Source: a virus
Virus record (IMG/VR): IMGVR_UViG_3300020186_000396
Coordinates: 36,669-100,668 of that record
Length of the DNA stretch: 64,000 nucleotides
Strand: one strand, 5' to 3'
Positions 23,372 to 31,138 of the stretch are shown here, piece by piece. A program made the translations under genes and the position numbers. Each line of letters begins with the position of its first letter. The stretch's first letter is position 1. A model generated the notes under the pieces. It searched no databases, was not told where the DNA came from, and was given only the letters and a program-made list of their open reading frames with translations.

Positions 23372-24068
23372 GTTTCAAGTTATAGTTGCGGACTGTCCGT
23401 GGGAATTAAATGATTCGTTGACGATGTCAACGACCCCACGAGGGGCATCTTCTAATTATCCATTGCTAGATACCACGGAACTTTGCAAGCTTAGAGTTAA
23501 AGATTTATCTGATCCTAGTGGGTGCGTTTTAGTTTTGTGGTCTCTCGGCTCGATGCTGGAAGATGCAATGAAGGTTATGAAGTCGTGGGGTTTTACGCAG
23601 AAACAAATTTTTGTTTGGGTAAAGACCAAGAAACAGCCGCTTCAAAGTTTGAAAAAGAATTTGCGAAAAAGCAAAAAGCTTACCGGTGCTGAAGTTATCA
23701 GTAATGTTCAAAAAGAAATAGACGCATTCAATGTAAATGACGTGCTGGCCTTTGGGATGGGTCGCCTATTTAGACAGACACACGAGATATGTTTAATCGG
23801 TATCAACTCGACTAAGATTTACAAATCATTAAAGAACAAGTCGCAACGATCGGTAGCGTTTCATCCAAGTACAAAGCATTCGAAAAAGCCGGAAGATCTT
23901 CAAGACTATCTTGAAACGATGTTTCCAAATACAACGAAGCTAGAAATGTTTGGACGTAGATTGCGCCCTAACTGGACCGTTGTAGGTAATGAAGTATGCA
24001 AGGGCGAGGATATAAGAGATTCTATAGAAAGACTCATAAAATCTAATGTACCAGGCGTTACTACTTAA
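23364..24068 (+). CDS. MT-A70-like N6-adenine methyltransferase, 234 aa
   Basis: The N-terminus VIVADCPWELND matches the MT-A70 catalytic motif, with DCPW in place of the usual DPPW at residues 10-13. Family landmarks follow: a CVLVLWSLGSML strand, GFTQKQIFVWVK, a HEICLIG strand and RSVAFHPSTKHSKKPEDLQD near the end. Such enzymes place a methyl group on N6 of adenine in DNA or RNA using S-adenosylmethionine. Phage members often protect DNA from restriction. The gene overlaps an HNH endonuclease gene by 23 nt. Confidence 0.85.
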   Translation: MSKFQVIVADCPWELNDSLTMSTTPRGASSNYPLLDTTELCKLRVKDLSDPSGCVLVLWSLGSMLEDAMKVMKSWGFTQKQIFVWVKTKKQPLQSLKKNLRKSKKLTGAEVISNVQKEIDAFNVNDVLAFGMGRLFRQTHEICLIGINSTKIYKSLKNKSQRSVAFHPSTKHSKKPEDLQDYLETMFPNTTKLEMFGRRLRPNWTVVGNEVCKGEDIRDSIERLIKSNVPGVTT

Positions 24069-24555
24069 TCTAAACTATCAAGTTTTAGAAATCATTCCTG
24101 AACGAAGAGCTATTAAACTTTATATCAAAGATAAGGTGGAAGTTTTGTCTGTTTGGGATGACCAATATAGTTATTTATCTTCAAAGACTAACTATCCAGC
24201 AGTGTTGCGTTTACGTTATCTTATAAAACGTCCAATCAAAGAACTTGCGTTCAGTCGTTATGCCGTGTTCCGAAGAGACAGTTACATATGTCAGTATTGT
24301 GAAACTGGATTGACTTTACGCGATATTACGATCGATCACATTACCCCGCGTACCGCAGGGGGAAAAACTACCTTTATAAATTGTGTTGCATCTTGCTATC
24401 CGTGCAATAACAAGAAAGGTGGTCGAACGCCAGAACAGGCAGGAATGAAACTTCGTCAGAAACCATTCGTACCTACTTCTAATGTTCAGGGAGCGGATAG
24501 TTTTAACCAAACATTATGGCATGACTCTTGGCAGTTTTATCTTCAAAACCGCTAA
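24046..24555 (+). CDS. HNH endonuclease, 169 aa
   Basis: This matches the bacterial HNH family that begins ALLLNLNYQVLEIIPERRAI. It has CQYCETG near residue 82, the catalytic ITIDHITPRTAGG near 94, and CYPCNNKKGGRTPEQAGM for the second CxxC and N-K. It cuts or nicks double-stranded DNA; the target is unknown. Overlap with the upstream methyltransferase makes co-expression likely, so the pair could act as a modification and cleavage unit, although many phages carry such HNH genes alone. Confidence 0.85.
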   Translation: MYQALLLNLNYQVLEIIPERRAIKLYIKDKVEVLSVWDDQYSYLSSKTNYPAVLRLRYLIKRPIKELAFSRYAVFRRDSYICQYCETGLTLRDITIDHITPRTAGGKTTFINCVASCYPCNNKKGGRTPEQAGMKLRQKPFVPTSNVQGADSFNQTLWHDSWQFYLQNR

Positions 24556-24561
24556 TAGTTT

Positions 24562-24598
24562 GCTATATAAGATCTAGTCGTAATTGACTGCGAAGGAG
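24562..24598 (+). promoter_or_regulatory. Candidate promoter and strong ribosome binding site
   Basis: TATATAAG near 24564-24571 is a -10-like sequence, and AAGGAG at 24593-24598 lies 9 nt before the ATG of the Lys/Ala-rich peptide gene. Together with the terminator downstream this makes a self-contained transcription unit. Confidence 0.45.
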
Positions 24599-24607
24599 AT
24601 GATTCAC

Positions 24608-24694
24608 ATGGCGAGTAAAAAGAAACCAGCGAAGAAGCCAGCGAAGGCACCTGCAAAGGCACCTAAGAAGGCTCCCGCTAAGAAAAAGAAGTAA
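24608..24694 (+). CDS. Histone H1-like Lys/Ala/Pro peptide, 28 aa
   Basis: The whole product is MASKKKPAKKPAKAPAKAPK followed by eight more residues of the same kind: about half Lys, the rest Ala and Pro. This is the composition of the H1/Hc1-like tails of bacterial and chlamydial nucleoid proteins, which bind DNA or RNA by charge. It has a strong AAGGAG ribosome site and its own terminator, so it is probably abundant. A role in condensing phage DNA or binding RNA is inferred. It is too short for routine gene callers. Confidence 0.75.
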   Translation: MASKKKPAKKPAKAPAKAPKKAPAKKKK

Positions 24695-24715
24695 GTTCGC
24701 AGGAACAAACTTAAG

Positions 24716-24745
24716 AAAAACGCGGCGTAAGCCGCGTTTTTCGTT
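24716..24745 (+). terminator. Rho-independent terminator with GTAA tetraloop
   Basis: AAAAACGCGGC pairs with GCCGCGTTTTT around GTAA, followed by CGTTT. It closes the Lys/Ala-peptide unit. The same tetraloop is used at 45355. Confidence 0.9.
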
Positions 24746-24785
24746 TGGAGAATGAAATGTTTAATGATCCTGATCGATTGATTAT

Positions 24786-24832
24786 CATTCTCCAAAAAGA
24801 ATACCCCTCCCTTTAGGGAAGGGATGAATGTT
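24786..24832 (+). mobile_element. IS200/IS605-type left-end fragment, copy C
   Basis: CATTCTCCAAAAAGAATACC followed by a CCCTCCC/GGGAAGGG near-palindrome matches the left end of copies B and E and follows TTAT at 24782-24785. The right end is absent here. The 12-mer TTTGGAGAATGA at 24744-24755 is the exact reverse complement of the start of this fragment (24785-24796). Confidence 0.75.
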
Positions 24833-24860
24833 TAATTCGTGCTGGTGTGGCTGGAAACAA

Positions 24861-25010
24861 TCAGAATAACTCGATTATTATGACGCCACGCTCTTCTTTT
24901 TCTTCAATCTTTGGTGCGAATGATGGAGGTGGTTGCGGTAGGTCAATGTAAAGTGGGAGTGGTTCTGGCTGAACTTCTTTAACTTTAGGTTTGATCCAAA
25001 ATGGTAGCAT
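24861..25010 (-). CDS. Small Pro-rich hypothetical protein, 49 aa
   Basis: The minus-strand frame begins MLPFWIKPKVKEVQPEPLPL, continues with a Pro-rich stretch, and ends in EEKEERGVIIIELF. GGAGG lies 5 nt before the ATG, which supports translation. Function unknown. It is divergent from the zinc-ribbon gene at 25046. Confidence 0.5.
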   Translation of the reverse strand: MLPFWIKPKVKEVQPEPLPLYIDLPQPPPSFAPKIEEKEERGVIIIELF

Positions 25011-25045
25011 CGTAGCCTCCTATAGGTATTAGATAATATTGATTT

Positions 25046-25249
25046 ATGTTGTGCAAATCTTGTGAAAAACTAGGATTCAGAGAACGTCAATTGCCATGCA
25101 AAATGTGCAAAGGAACTGTGCAGTTCAACCTCTATAAGGTATGTGCTCAATGTTCGGAGCGCAAGAAGATTTGTGCCGTGTGTTTGAAAAAGATGACGAG
25201 AGCCCTAATACCCTCAGACCCAAATGGGTGCCCAAGTTGTGGTGGGTGA
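25046..25249 (+). CDS. Small zinc-ribbon protein, 67 aa
   Basis: Eight or more Cys are arranged in CxxC pairs: CKSCEKLG, CKMCKG, CAQC, CAVC and CPSCGG. This predicts two or more zinc ribbons in 67 residues, as in small RNA- or DNA-binding adaptors. The upstream AATATTGATTT is AT-rich and may be the promoter. No further function is recognised. Confidence 0.7.
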   Translation: MLCKSCEKLGFRERQLPCKMCKGTVQFNLYKVCAQCSERKKICAVCLKKMTRALIPSDPNGCPSCGG

Positions 25250-25262
25250 TATATTGGATTAG

Positions 25263-25781
25263 ATGCTGATAACAAACGACGAGAATGCTCTACGCGTTGA
25301 TTGTACTGATGTTCAGCCAGAAGAGCTGGCATCAATCAAAGAGGCGTTAGAACGCGAACTGGAGCGATGTGAACGACTCGGAAGGCCAGGCGTCGGGTTA
25401 GCTGCACCGCAGATCGGGATCGCTAAAAAAATGGCTATCGTTAGAGTCGGTAACGTATCAATAGATCTAGTGAATGCCAGGATTGTGAACGGTTACGATC
25501 CACAGACGTTTACCGATGAAGGGTGTCTATCTTTTCCTGGTCGTGTGGAAAATACAACTAGGTTTCAGGAAATACACGTTTCTAACAATTTAGTTTATCC
25601 TGAAGGGTTTGTAGCGACGGGATTGATTGCGGTTGTGTGTCAACACGAATTGGATCATTTGAATTCTAAACTGTTTTTTGACTATGCAATTCCGAAGAAG
25701 CCAAAGGTTGAAAAGGTAGGCCCCAACGAGCAATGCCCTTGTAAATCGGGCCGTAAATACAAGAAATGTTGTGCGAGGTAA
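25263..25781 (+). CDS. def: Peptide deformylase with C-terminal SEC-C zinc motif, 172 aa
   Basis: All three deformylase motifs are present: GVGLAAPQIG near residues 43-52, E86-G-C-L-S90, and Q127-H-E-L-D-H132. The metal ligands are therefore intact, and the protein should remove N-formyl groups from nascent chains. Residues about 155-172 (GPNEQCPCKSGRKYKKCC) are a SEC-C motif, known from SecA and other proteins where it can bind the ribosome or partner proteins. The fusion is unusual for bacterial deformylases and may tether the enzyme to ribosomes. Upstream ATATAT lies 9 nt before the ATG. Confidence 0.9.
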   Translation: MLITNDENALRVDCTDVQPEELASIKEALERELERCERLGRPGVGLAAPQIGIAKKMAIVRVGNVSIDLVNARIVNGYDPQTFTDEGCLSFPGRVENTTRFQEIHVSNNLVYPEGFVATGLIAVVCQHELDHLNSKLFFDYAIPKKPKVEKVGPNEQCPCKSGRKYKKCCAR

Positions 25782-25792
25782 TATGAAAAAAA

Positions 25793-26002
25793 ATGGGTGG
25801 CGACGCAACTAACCTTCTAATCGTAGAACTTACACTTCGTATATCGGCTATTAAATCTCTTATGGTAAAGAAGGGTATTTTTACTGAATCTGAATTCGAT
25901 GCCGAGATTGATGAAATACAACTAAAAATTAAGGACATGTTTACTGGCTCTGAAAGCCTCACGTCGGAGTTTCCGACCAAAAACAAACCACCATCTAACT
26001 GA
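25793..26002 (+). CDS. Hypothetical protein, 69 aa
   Basis: Not recognised. It starts at the ATG in AAAAATGGGTGGCG, begins with a hydrophobic helix, and ends with a polar tail. Its stop overlaps the next start by one base. Expression is inferred from packing only. Confidence 0.55.
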   Translation: MGGDATNLLIVELTLRISAIKSLMVKKGIFTESEFDAEIDEIQLKIKDMFTGSESLTSEFPTKNKPPSN

Positions 26003-26346
26003 TGATATCTATACTGGACGAATTAGATCTAAGGGATGTGCCTAACAATCACGTATTGTATTTTTATGCTAACTGGGTTCCTAAATCTATAGCTGGTCAT
26101 ATGCACCGTATGGCGGCAAAGGCAGAAGAATTTGGAGTTCCGGTCTATGCAATAGATGTTGAAGCATTCAAATCACAGGTTAAAAAGAACGATGTTATAC
26201 GCGTCCCTACGCTTCTATTTTTTGTTGACGGATCTCTATCAAAGAAAATAGAAGGTTATATATTAACAGCAACGTACAAAGCTGTATTACGAGAATTGTA
26301 CAAAAAAGAAATTGAAGGATTAGATGAAAAAAGAAGAAGCAGTTAA
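26002..26346 (+). CDS. Thioredoxin-fold protein lacking the CxxC active site, 114 aa
   Basis: The pattern VLYFYANWVPKSIAGHM followed by YAIDVEAF and VIRVPTLLFFVDG reproduces the thioredoxin order: beta strand, W-C-x-x-C loop, second strand, cis-Pro. The CGPC site is replaced by VPKS, so it cannot do dithiol exchange. Non-redox thioredoxins act as binding partners, for example as processivity factors for phage polymerases. The role here is open. It overlaps the next gene by 23 nt. Confidence 0.65.
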   Translation: MISILDELDLRDVPNNHVLYFYANWVPKSIAGHMHRMAAKAEEFGVPVYAIDVEAFKSQVKKNDVIRVPTLLFFVDGSLSKKIEGYILTATYKAVLRELYKKEIEGLDEKRRSS

Positions 26347-26587
26347 GCAGCCGCCGAGTGTAAGTGACCAAATTTGGGCAGAAATTCGAGGAGTTGAAGC
26401 ACCAATGTATGCGCTTCCAGCTAAAACAGTTGAGACGTTTTGTACCCGTCTTGATGTAGAGCCTTCTAAGGTGTATCTGAAACTTAATGCCCCAGCATTA
26501 CTTCCAATGCTAGAGCAACTTTTTGCCAACAAGTACGATATTCAAATGGGAAAAATGTACTGCGAAATTTCACGCAAAGAGGAATAA
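26324..26587 (+). CDS. Hypothetical protein, 87 aa
   Basis: Not recognised. It is a small mixed alpha/beta protein (MKKEEAVKQPPSVSDQIWAE). Its 5' end lies inside the thioredoxin-fold gene in another frame, and the next gene starts 1 nt after its stop. Confidence 0.6.
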   Translation: MKKEEAVKQPPSVSDQIWAEIRGVEAPMYALPAKTVETFCTRLDVEPSKVYLKLNAPALLPMLEQLFANKYDIQMGKMYCEISRKEE

Positions 26588-26588
26588 G

Positions 26589-27089
26589 ATGGCGATTAAG
26601 CCTAAGCCGAAAACTCCGGCACCATTTGGTGACGACGAGGACGATATTGAAGACGAGCCAAGTACTAATCGGATAAAAATTAAAGGTAAAGAAGTACAAA
26701 GCCCTTTACGTCAGTCTCAAGAATTTCAGGGAGCCGCCGCTGAGGCGCATGAGCGTTCTATGGAATACAAAAATCGAGCCTATACATTGGGTAAGAATTT
26801 CATAGAATTGATTACGGATAAGACGCTCATCGAGAATAAAGGCTCGATTGCTCTGCATGCAGAGAATCAAGTTGTAAGCGACTTGGCTAAACTTGCCATC
26901 GATATGAACAACGATGAAACCCAGGATGAGGGAATGGGCTCGATCGGGCTGCTGGTCTTGATGTTTAAGACAGCACTTTCACAAAGAAACAGGATAAATG
27001 CGTTAGAGTATAAACTCCAAAAGCTGGAGAAAAATCCCTCAAGTGTACAGAGTCGAGATCCAGAAGTTGTAACTTCTCCTCAGAAATGA
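26589..27089 (+). CDS. Hypothetical protein, 166 aa
   Basis: Not recognised. I chose the ATG at 26589, with AGAGG upstream, over a longer frame overlapping the previous gene. The N-terminus is basic and Pro-rich (MAIKPKPKTPAPF) followed by an acidic patch, and the remainder is helical. Location next to the primase zinc-domain gene suggests a replication accessory, without proof. Confidence 0.6.
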   Translation: MAIKPKPKTPAPFGDDEDDIEDEPSTNRIKIKGKEVQSPLRQSQEFQGAAAEAHERSMEYKNRAYTLGKNFIELITDKTLIENKGSIALHAENQVVSDLAKLAIDMNNDETQDEGMGSIGLLVLMFKTALSQRNRINALEYKLQKLEKNPSSVQSRDPEVVTSPQK

Positions 27090-27099
27090 TTCTTTCGAT

Positions 27100-27270
27100 A
27101 TGAAGACCGTAACGCGCGAGCAAGTTTTGGTTCTTCTGACTGAAGAATTGGAAAAATGGAACGAGTACTCAACACTATGCAGCCACTTCCTGATAGCACC
27201 GGATCCGATAGCGGCAGCCAGACACCGGGGGAAGGTGGAGGTTTTTCGGACCCTACTGGGCGAAAAGTAG
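27100..27270 (+). CDS. Small helical hypothetical protein, 56 aa
   Basis: The frame MKTVTREQVLVLLTEELEKW and onward reads as two amphipathic helices and ends in LLGEK. Its last 115 bases overlap the start of the primase zinc-domain frame. If both are translated, the region is dual-coding; otherwise the primase starts later than the ATG given for it. Confidence 0.45.
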   Translation: MKTVTREQVLVLLTEELEKWNEYSTLCSHFLIAPDPIAAARHRGKVEVFRTLLGEK

Positions 27271-27785
27271 ATCTTCGCAGTCTGATCAATCAGGCTAACT
27301 CAATACCGATTTCTACAATCGTTACTTCGTATGGGCAGCGTGTTGACGACTATAATCGTCGCATTCGCTGCCCGTTTCATTCTGGCGGAAATGAACGCAC
27401 GCCTTCTCTGTGGATCTACCCTGATACAAATACTTTTCATTGTTTTGGTTGTAAAGCTGGCGGTCGTCCTGTGGACTGGATCGCTCGGCATGAAGTAATG
27501 AATAAGGTCGATGCCGCACTTCATATCATAGAGAGATGGGGTGCACATATAAATACCACGCAAGAAACTGCGGAAATTAAAGGCGCCGGGTACGATAAAG
27601 CAATATTTGATTTTTCTAACTGTGTACGAATGTTTATTCGTAAACATGAAGCTTCTGTTGAAGCTATTACTTACGTTGAAAAACTTTGTTTTTCATTCGA
27701 CAAGATGAACCATAAGTATCATCTTAATCATGATGGCCTTGTCGCATTGATTGATAAAATAAAGAAGCGACTGGAGATTTATTGA
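27156..27785 (+). CDS. CHC2-type primase zinc-binding domain protein, 209 aa
   Basis: CPFH (C72, H75) and CFGC (C96, C99) inside RIRCPFHSGG...FHCFGCKAGG form the CHC2 zinc ribbon found at the N-terminus of DnaG primases, which reads the template start site. No TOPRIM catalytic domain follows; the matching half is encoded at 47927. The first 30 residues are low-complexity (Ser, Gly, Pro), overlap the small gene at 27100 and may not be translated; the ATG at 27177 is an alternative start. The C-terminus is helical and unassigned. Confidence 0.8.
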   Translation: MERVLNTMQPLPDSTGSDSGSQTPGEGGGFSDPTGRKVDLRSLINQANSIPISTIVTSYGQRVDDYNRRIRCPFHSGGNERTPSLWIYPDTNTFHCFGCKAGGRPVDWIARHEVMNKVDAALHIIERWGAHINTTQETAEIKGAGYDKAIFDFSNCVRMFIRKHEASVEAITYVEKLCFSFDKMNHKYHLNHDGLVALIDKIKKRLEIY

Positions 27786-28982
27786 ATGCCAGCAACTATT
27801 ATTCTTGGGGATGTGCATCTTGGAAAAGGTTTATCTGTAGGAAAGACGAGCGTTGGTTCAGGGCTAAATAGCCGAGTCAATGATCAACTAGCTTTACTTG
27901 ATTGGACCCTCGATCAAGCGATCGATAACGCTGCTAAACGAATCATCGTTACTGGAGATATTTTCGAAGATCCTAAGCCACACCCAACATTGATTAAGCT
28001 ATTCGTTTCTTGGTTGAAGAAATGTCAAGCTTACAGTGTAGATGTGCTACTAATTTATGGCAATCACGATATTTTGCGGAGCGGTCAATTTTCAAGCTCA
28101 GTTCTAGATATCATAGCTGAAGCCGAGATTGATAATGTGTATGTATACAGTTCGATCGATACTGTATATTGTGATGGCGTGTGTTTTACACTTCTACCAT
28201 TCCGCGATCGGCGTTCGTTTAATCTTGAAAAACATGATGAAGCAGTAGAGATTTTAAGGAATAAACTAGTGTTCGAAGCGGCGGACATTCCTTGTGAATA
28301 CAAAAAAGTATTGATTGGCCACTTAGCAATAGACGGGTCGATCTATGTAGGGGATGAAATAGACGATGCATCCAACGAGATTTTCTGCCCAGTATCGATG
28401 TTCAAAGATTACGATTATGTTTGGATGGGACACGTTCATAAACCACAGGTTCTTTCCGAAAGCGGCCCGCGTGTAGCTCACATCGGAAGTATGGACCGAT
28501 CTGATGTTGGTGAATCAGATCACAAGAAGATTATCGTTTTATTCGACCCTGATATGGCTGGTCATTTTAAGGAAATTGAACTTCCGGTAAGACCACTTGA
28601 ACGTATAACGATCAAGGTCCCGGCAGATACGACCGATACTACTGCTTTCGTTTTAAAGGCTATTCAAGACGAAAAGATCAATCTGAAGAACGGTATAGTA
28701 AAGCTGGAAGTACAGCTACTAGCTCAAGACCTTCACTCAGTTGATAGAAAAAGTATCGAGGCTTTCCTACAAACTGAAGGTGTCTTTCATGTCGCTGCGT
28801 TCAGTGAGACTAAGAAGATTTCACTTCTGAAAAAGAAAGATGACTCAATGAGCAGAGTCATGAACGAGTCACTTGCAATTCGTGAGTGGAGCAAGAAATT
28901 CGTTGAAGAAAAAAATAGAGATAAATTCGTAGCCTTAGCGGAACAGATTCGCGCAGAGCTGAATTCGGATGATAAATCATGA
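27786..28982 (+). CDS. sbcD: SbcD/Mre11-like nuclease subunit (T4 gp47 type), 398 aa
   Basis: The calcineurin-like phosphoesterase motifs appear in order: GDVHLGKG near residue 8, VTGDIFE near 56, YGNHD near 84, GHLAIDG near 180 and MGHVHKP near 217. These bind two metal ions for DNA end processing. The protein pairs with the Rad50/SbcC-like product of the next gene. The complex resects broken or covered DNA ends to start recombination-dependent replication. The two genes overlap by ATGA. Confidence 0.9.
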   Translation: MPATIILGDVHLGKGLSVGKTSVGSGLNSRVNDQLALLDWTLDQAIDNAAKRIIVTGDIFEDPKPHPTLIKLFVSWLKKCQAYSVDVLLIYGNHDILRSGQFSSSVLDIIAEAEIDNVYVYSSIDTVYCDGVCFTLLPFRDRRSFNLEKHDEAVEILRNKLVFEAADIPCEYKKVLIGHLAIDGSIYVGDEIDDASNEIFCPVSMFKDYDYVWMGHVHKPQVLSESGPRVAHIGSMDRSDVGESDHKKIIVLFDPDMAGHFKEIELPVRPLERITIKVPADTTDTTAFVLKAIQDEKINLKNGIVKLEVQLLAQDLHSVDRKSIEAFLQTEGVFHVAAFSETKKISLLKKKDDSMSRVMNESLAIREWSKKFVEEKNRDKFVALAEQIRAELNSDDKS

Positions 28983-31138
28983 CACCAATACAACTGATTC
29001 TCAAAAACTTTACGTGTCACGTAAAGTCAATAATTGATTTTACACAATTTTCCTCTGCCGTAATCATTGGTCAGGGTGAGAACAATACTCGTCGCTCTAA
29101 CGGAGTAGGAAAGAGTAAAATTTTCACTGGAATAAATTACGCTCTGTTCAACCAGTCTTCGTTCAATAACATTGAGAATGTTATTCGCGATGCCGCTGAT
29201 AAATGTAAGGTTACGTTTACATTTGAAACTAACGGAGCAATCTATAAAGTAGAACGCTCCCGAGGTAGAAAGGCCAACTCGGCAGACGTTCGTTTGTACA
29301 AAAAGAACGATTTGAATTGGGAAGACCTTACCGAACGAACACCATCCGGAACCGAACGAGCACTGCTCAAGATTGTAAATCTGAATTACAAGACGTTCAC
29401 TAATTCTGTGCATTTTGGACAGGGCGATTTGACAGGACTAGCCCTCTTAACAGCTGGTGATAGAAAAGCTCTGCTTAAAGAAGCCCTTCAGCTTCATGTA
29501 TACTCGGCCCTTGAAAAGGTTACTAAGAAGCATCTTACGACTTTTACACAGGATATTTCCAAAACAAAGGCAGTGCTATCTACGTTCGAAGGTATCGAGG
29601 CACGTATATTTTCATTGAATGAAGAACTAAAGAATACTAACAACGAAGTGTTCGTTGCTGAGGCGAATTTAACCACAGATCAACAAGAAATTGATGTTTG
29701 TGATGCCAAGCTTCTTTCAATACTTGAAAGAGATAAGGTATTGAAATCTGAGTACGACACTATTAATCAAAAGGTGTCTGAACTAACGGCCGTGACAACC
29801 GGGTTGGTGACGAGCAAAGCGCAGTCATCGTCTATCAGGGCTGATCTAAAGAACGAGTTTTTGAAGAAGAAGCAAGATCTAATCACGTCTCATAATCAAC
29901 TCAAAACTCACCTCGATAAGGAGGTTCCCAATACCGATTCTCTTCAAACAGAACAGGACTCGGTATCTAAGGACATCTTAGAGAAGACCTCATCTATTAA
30001 GGCGCTTCAAGCTAAGATAAAAGAGAAGAATACGCCGTTGCCGGACGGACCGCAGTGCGACCAGTGCCTTCAAACAATTTCCGAAGAACATAGAGACACG
30101 TGCAAGGCCAAACTTGAAGACCAAATATCTACATGGCAAAAGAGTATAATTAATCTAAATACGGAAGTACAATTTCTAAACGATAGACTTAAAGTTATCG
30201 TTCTTCAGATAAAAATAGGTGAACAGCATTTTAGAGATTTAGCAACGTTCCAGCGTGAAGTAACTACTAAAGAAAAAGAACTTGATGTTATCAAGGATAA
30301 ATATCAGTCGTTTGACAAGAAATTTAAAGAGTTTGATGACCAGGTTAAAGAGAAAGAAACTGAGCTTGAACTTTGGAAATCGTCACATGCTGTTTTTATG
30401 TCAGAGAAATATGCTGAGTACAACGCTCTTTCATCACAAGTTACTGATGTTCAAAAGGAACGCGGCAAAGCGCTACTTAGCCTTAAAGTAAAGCAAGAAG
30501 TACTAGCTAAAGGCAAACTAACTTGCGGAGTACTACAGGATCGTCTGGCCAAGTGCGACGAAGAATTAGTTAAACGAGACGAGCACAGTAAGAAGCTTCT
30601 AAAGACTGAAGACGATTTCAATTTGCACGTCGCGGTAGCTCAGGCTTTCGGCTCCAAAGGAATACCAGCGCTCATCATCCATAACATGCTTGATGATTTA
30701 CAAATCCATGCCAATAATATCATTGCCCAAATCAGACCAGGTCTTCAACTTGAATTCGAAATAGATAAAGAAAACAAGAAGGGTGAACAATCTGATACGC
30801 TTGATATTAAGTACACTTTAAATAGTCGAGAACGAGAATTCGATCAACTCTCTGGCGCTCAGAAATTGGTCGTTACCCTAGGTCTAAGATTGGGCCTTTC
30901 TCTAGTGATCCAAAAAAGTTTTGGAATCGATATTAAATTCTTGTTACTAGACGAAGTTGATGCCGCATTAGATGAAGAAAGTCTTGATGCCTTTATAGAC
31001 CTAATAAGGGTAATTGAAAAAGATTTTAAAGTTCTTGTTATAACTCATAAAAACAATCTGAAAGACAAATTCAGTCACGCGATATTAGTTGAACAAGACC
31101 AAAACATGAACTCAACTGCTAAAGTAATGGATATGTAA
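28979..31138 (+). CDS. sbcC: SbcC/Rad50-like ATPase (T4 gp46 type), 719 aa
   Basis: The N-terminal P-loop reads RRSNGVGKSKIFTGIN. Long coiled-coil arms flank a zinc hook with C360-DQ-C363. The C-terminal lobe holds the signature LSGAQKL and the Walker B FLLLDEVDAALDEE. At 719 aa it is shorter than E. coli SbcC and close to phage gp46 forms. It binds the upstream nuclease and uses ATP to open and load DNA ends. Together they are the only double-strand-end resection machine seen in this window. Confidence 0.92.
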   Translation: MTPIQLILKNFTCHVKSIIDFTQFSSAVIIGQGENNTRRSNGVGKSKIFTGINYALFNQSSFNNIENVIRDAADKCKVTFTFETNGAIYKVERSRGRKANSADVRLYKKNDLNWEDLTERTPSGTERALLKIVNLNYKTFTNSVHFGQGDLTGLALLTAGDRKALLKEALQLHVYSALEKVTKKHLTTFTQDISKTKAVLSTFEGIEARIFSLNEELKNTNNEVFVAEANLTTDQQEIDVCDAKLLSILERDKVLKSEYDTINQKVSELTAVTTGLVTSKAQSSSIRADLKNEFLKKKQDLITSHNQLKTHLDKEVPNTDSLQTEQDSVSKDILEKTSSIKALQAKIKEKNTPLPDGPQCDQCLQTISEEHRDTCKAKLEDQISTWQKSIINLNTEVQFLNDRLKVIVLQIKIGEQHFRDLATFQREVTTKEKELDVIKDKYQSFDKKFKEFDDQVKEKETELELWKSSHAVFMSEKYAEYNALSSQVTDVQKERGKALLSLKVKQEVLAKGKLTCGVLQDRLAKCDEELVKRDEHSKKLLKTEDDFNLHVAVAQAFGSKGIPALIIHNMLDDLQIHANNIIAQIRPGLQLEFEIDKENKKGEQSDTLDIKYTLNSREREFDQLSGAQKLVVTLGLRLGLSLVIQKSFGIDIKFLLLDEVDAALDEESLDAFIDLIRVIEKDFKVLVITHKNNLKDKFSHAILVEQDQNMNSTAKVMDM

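Noticed and set aside
24604-24795. Minus-strand Phe/Ala-rich frame with the look of a membrane protein
   Set aside because: It is the complement of the Lys/Ala/Pro repeat and its terminator, so the hydrophobic pattern is a by-product.
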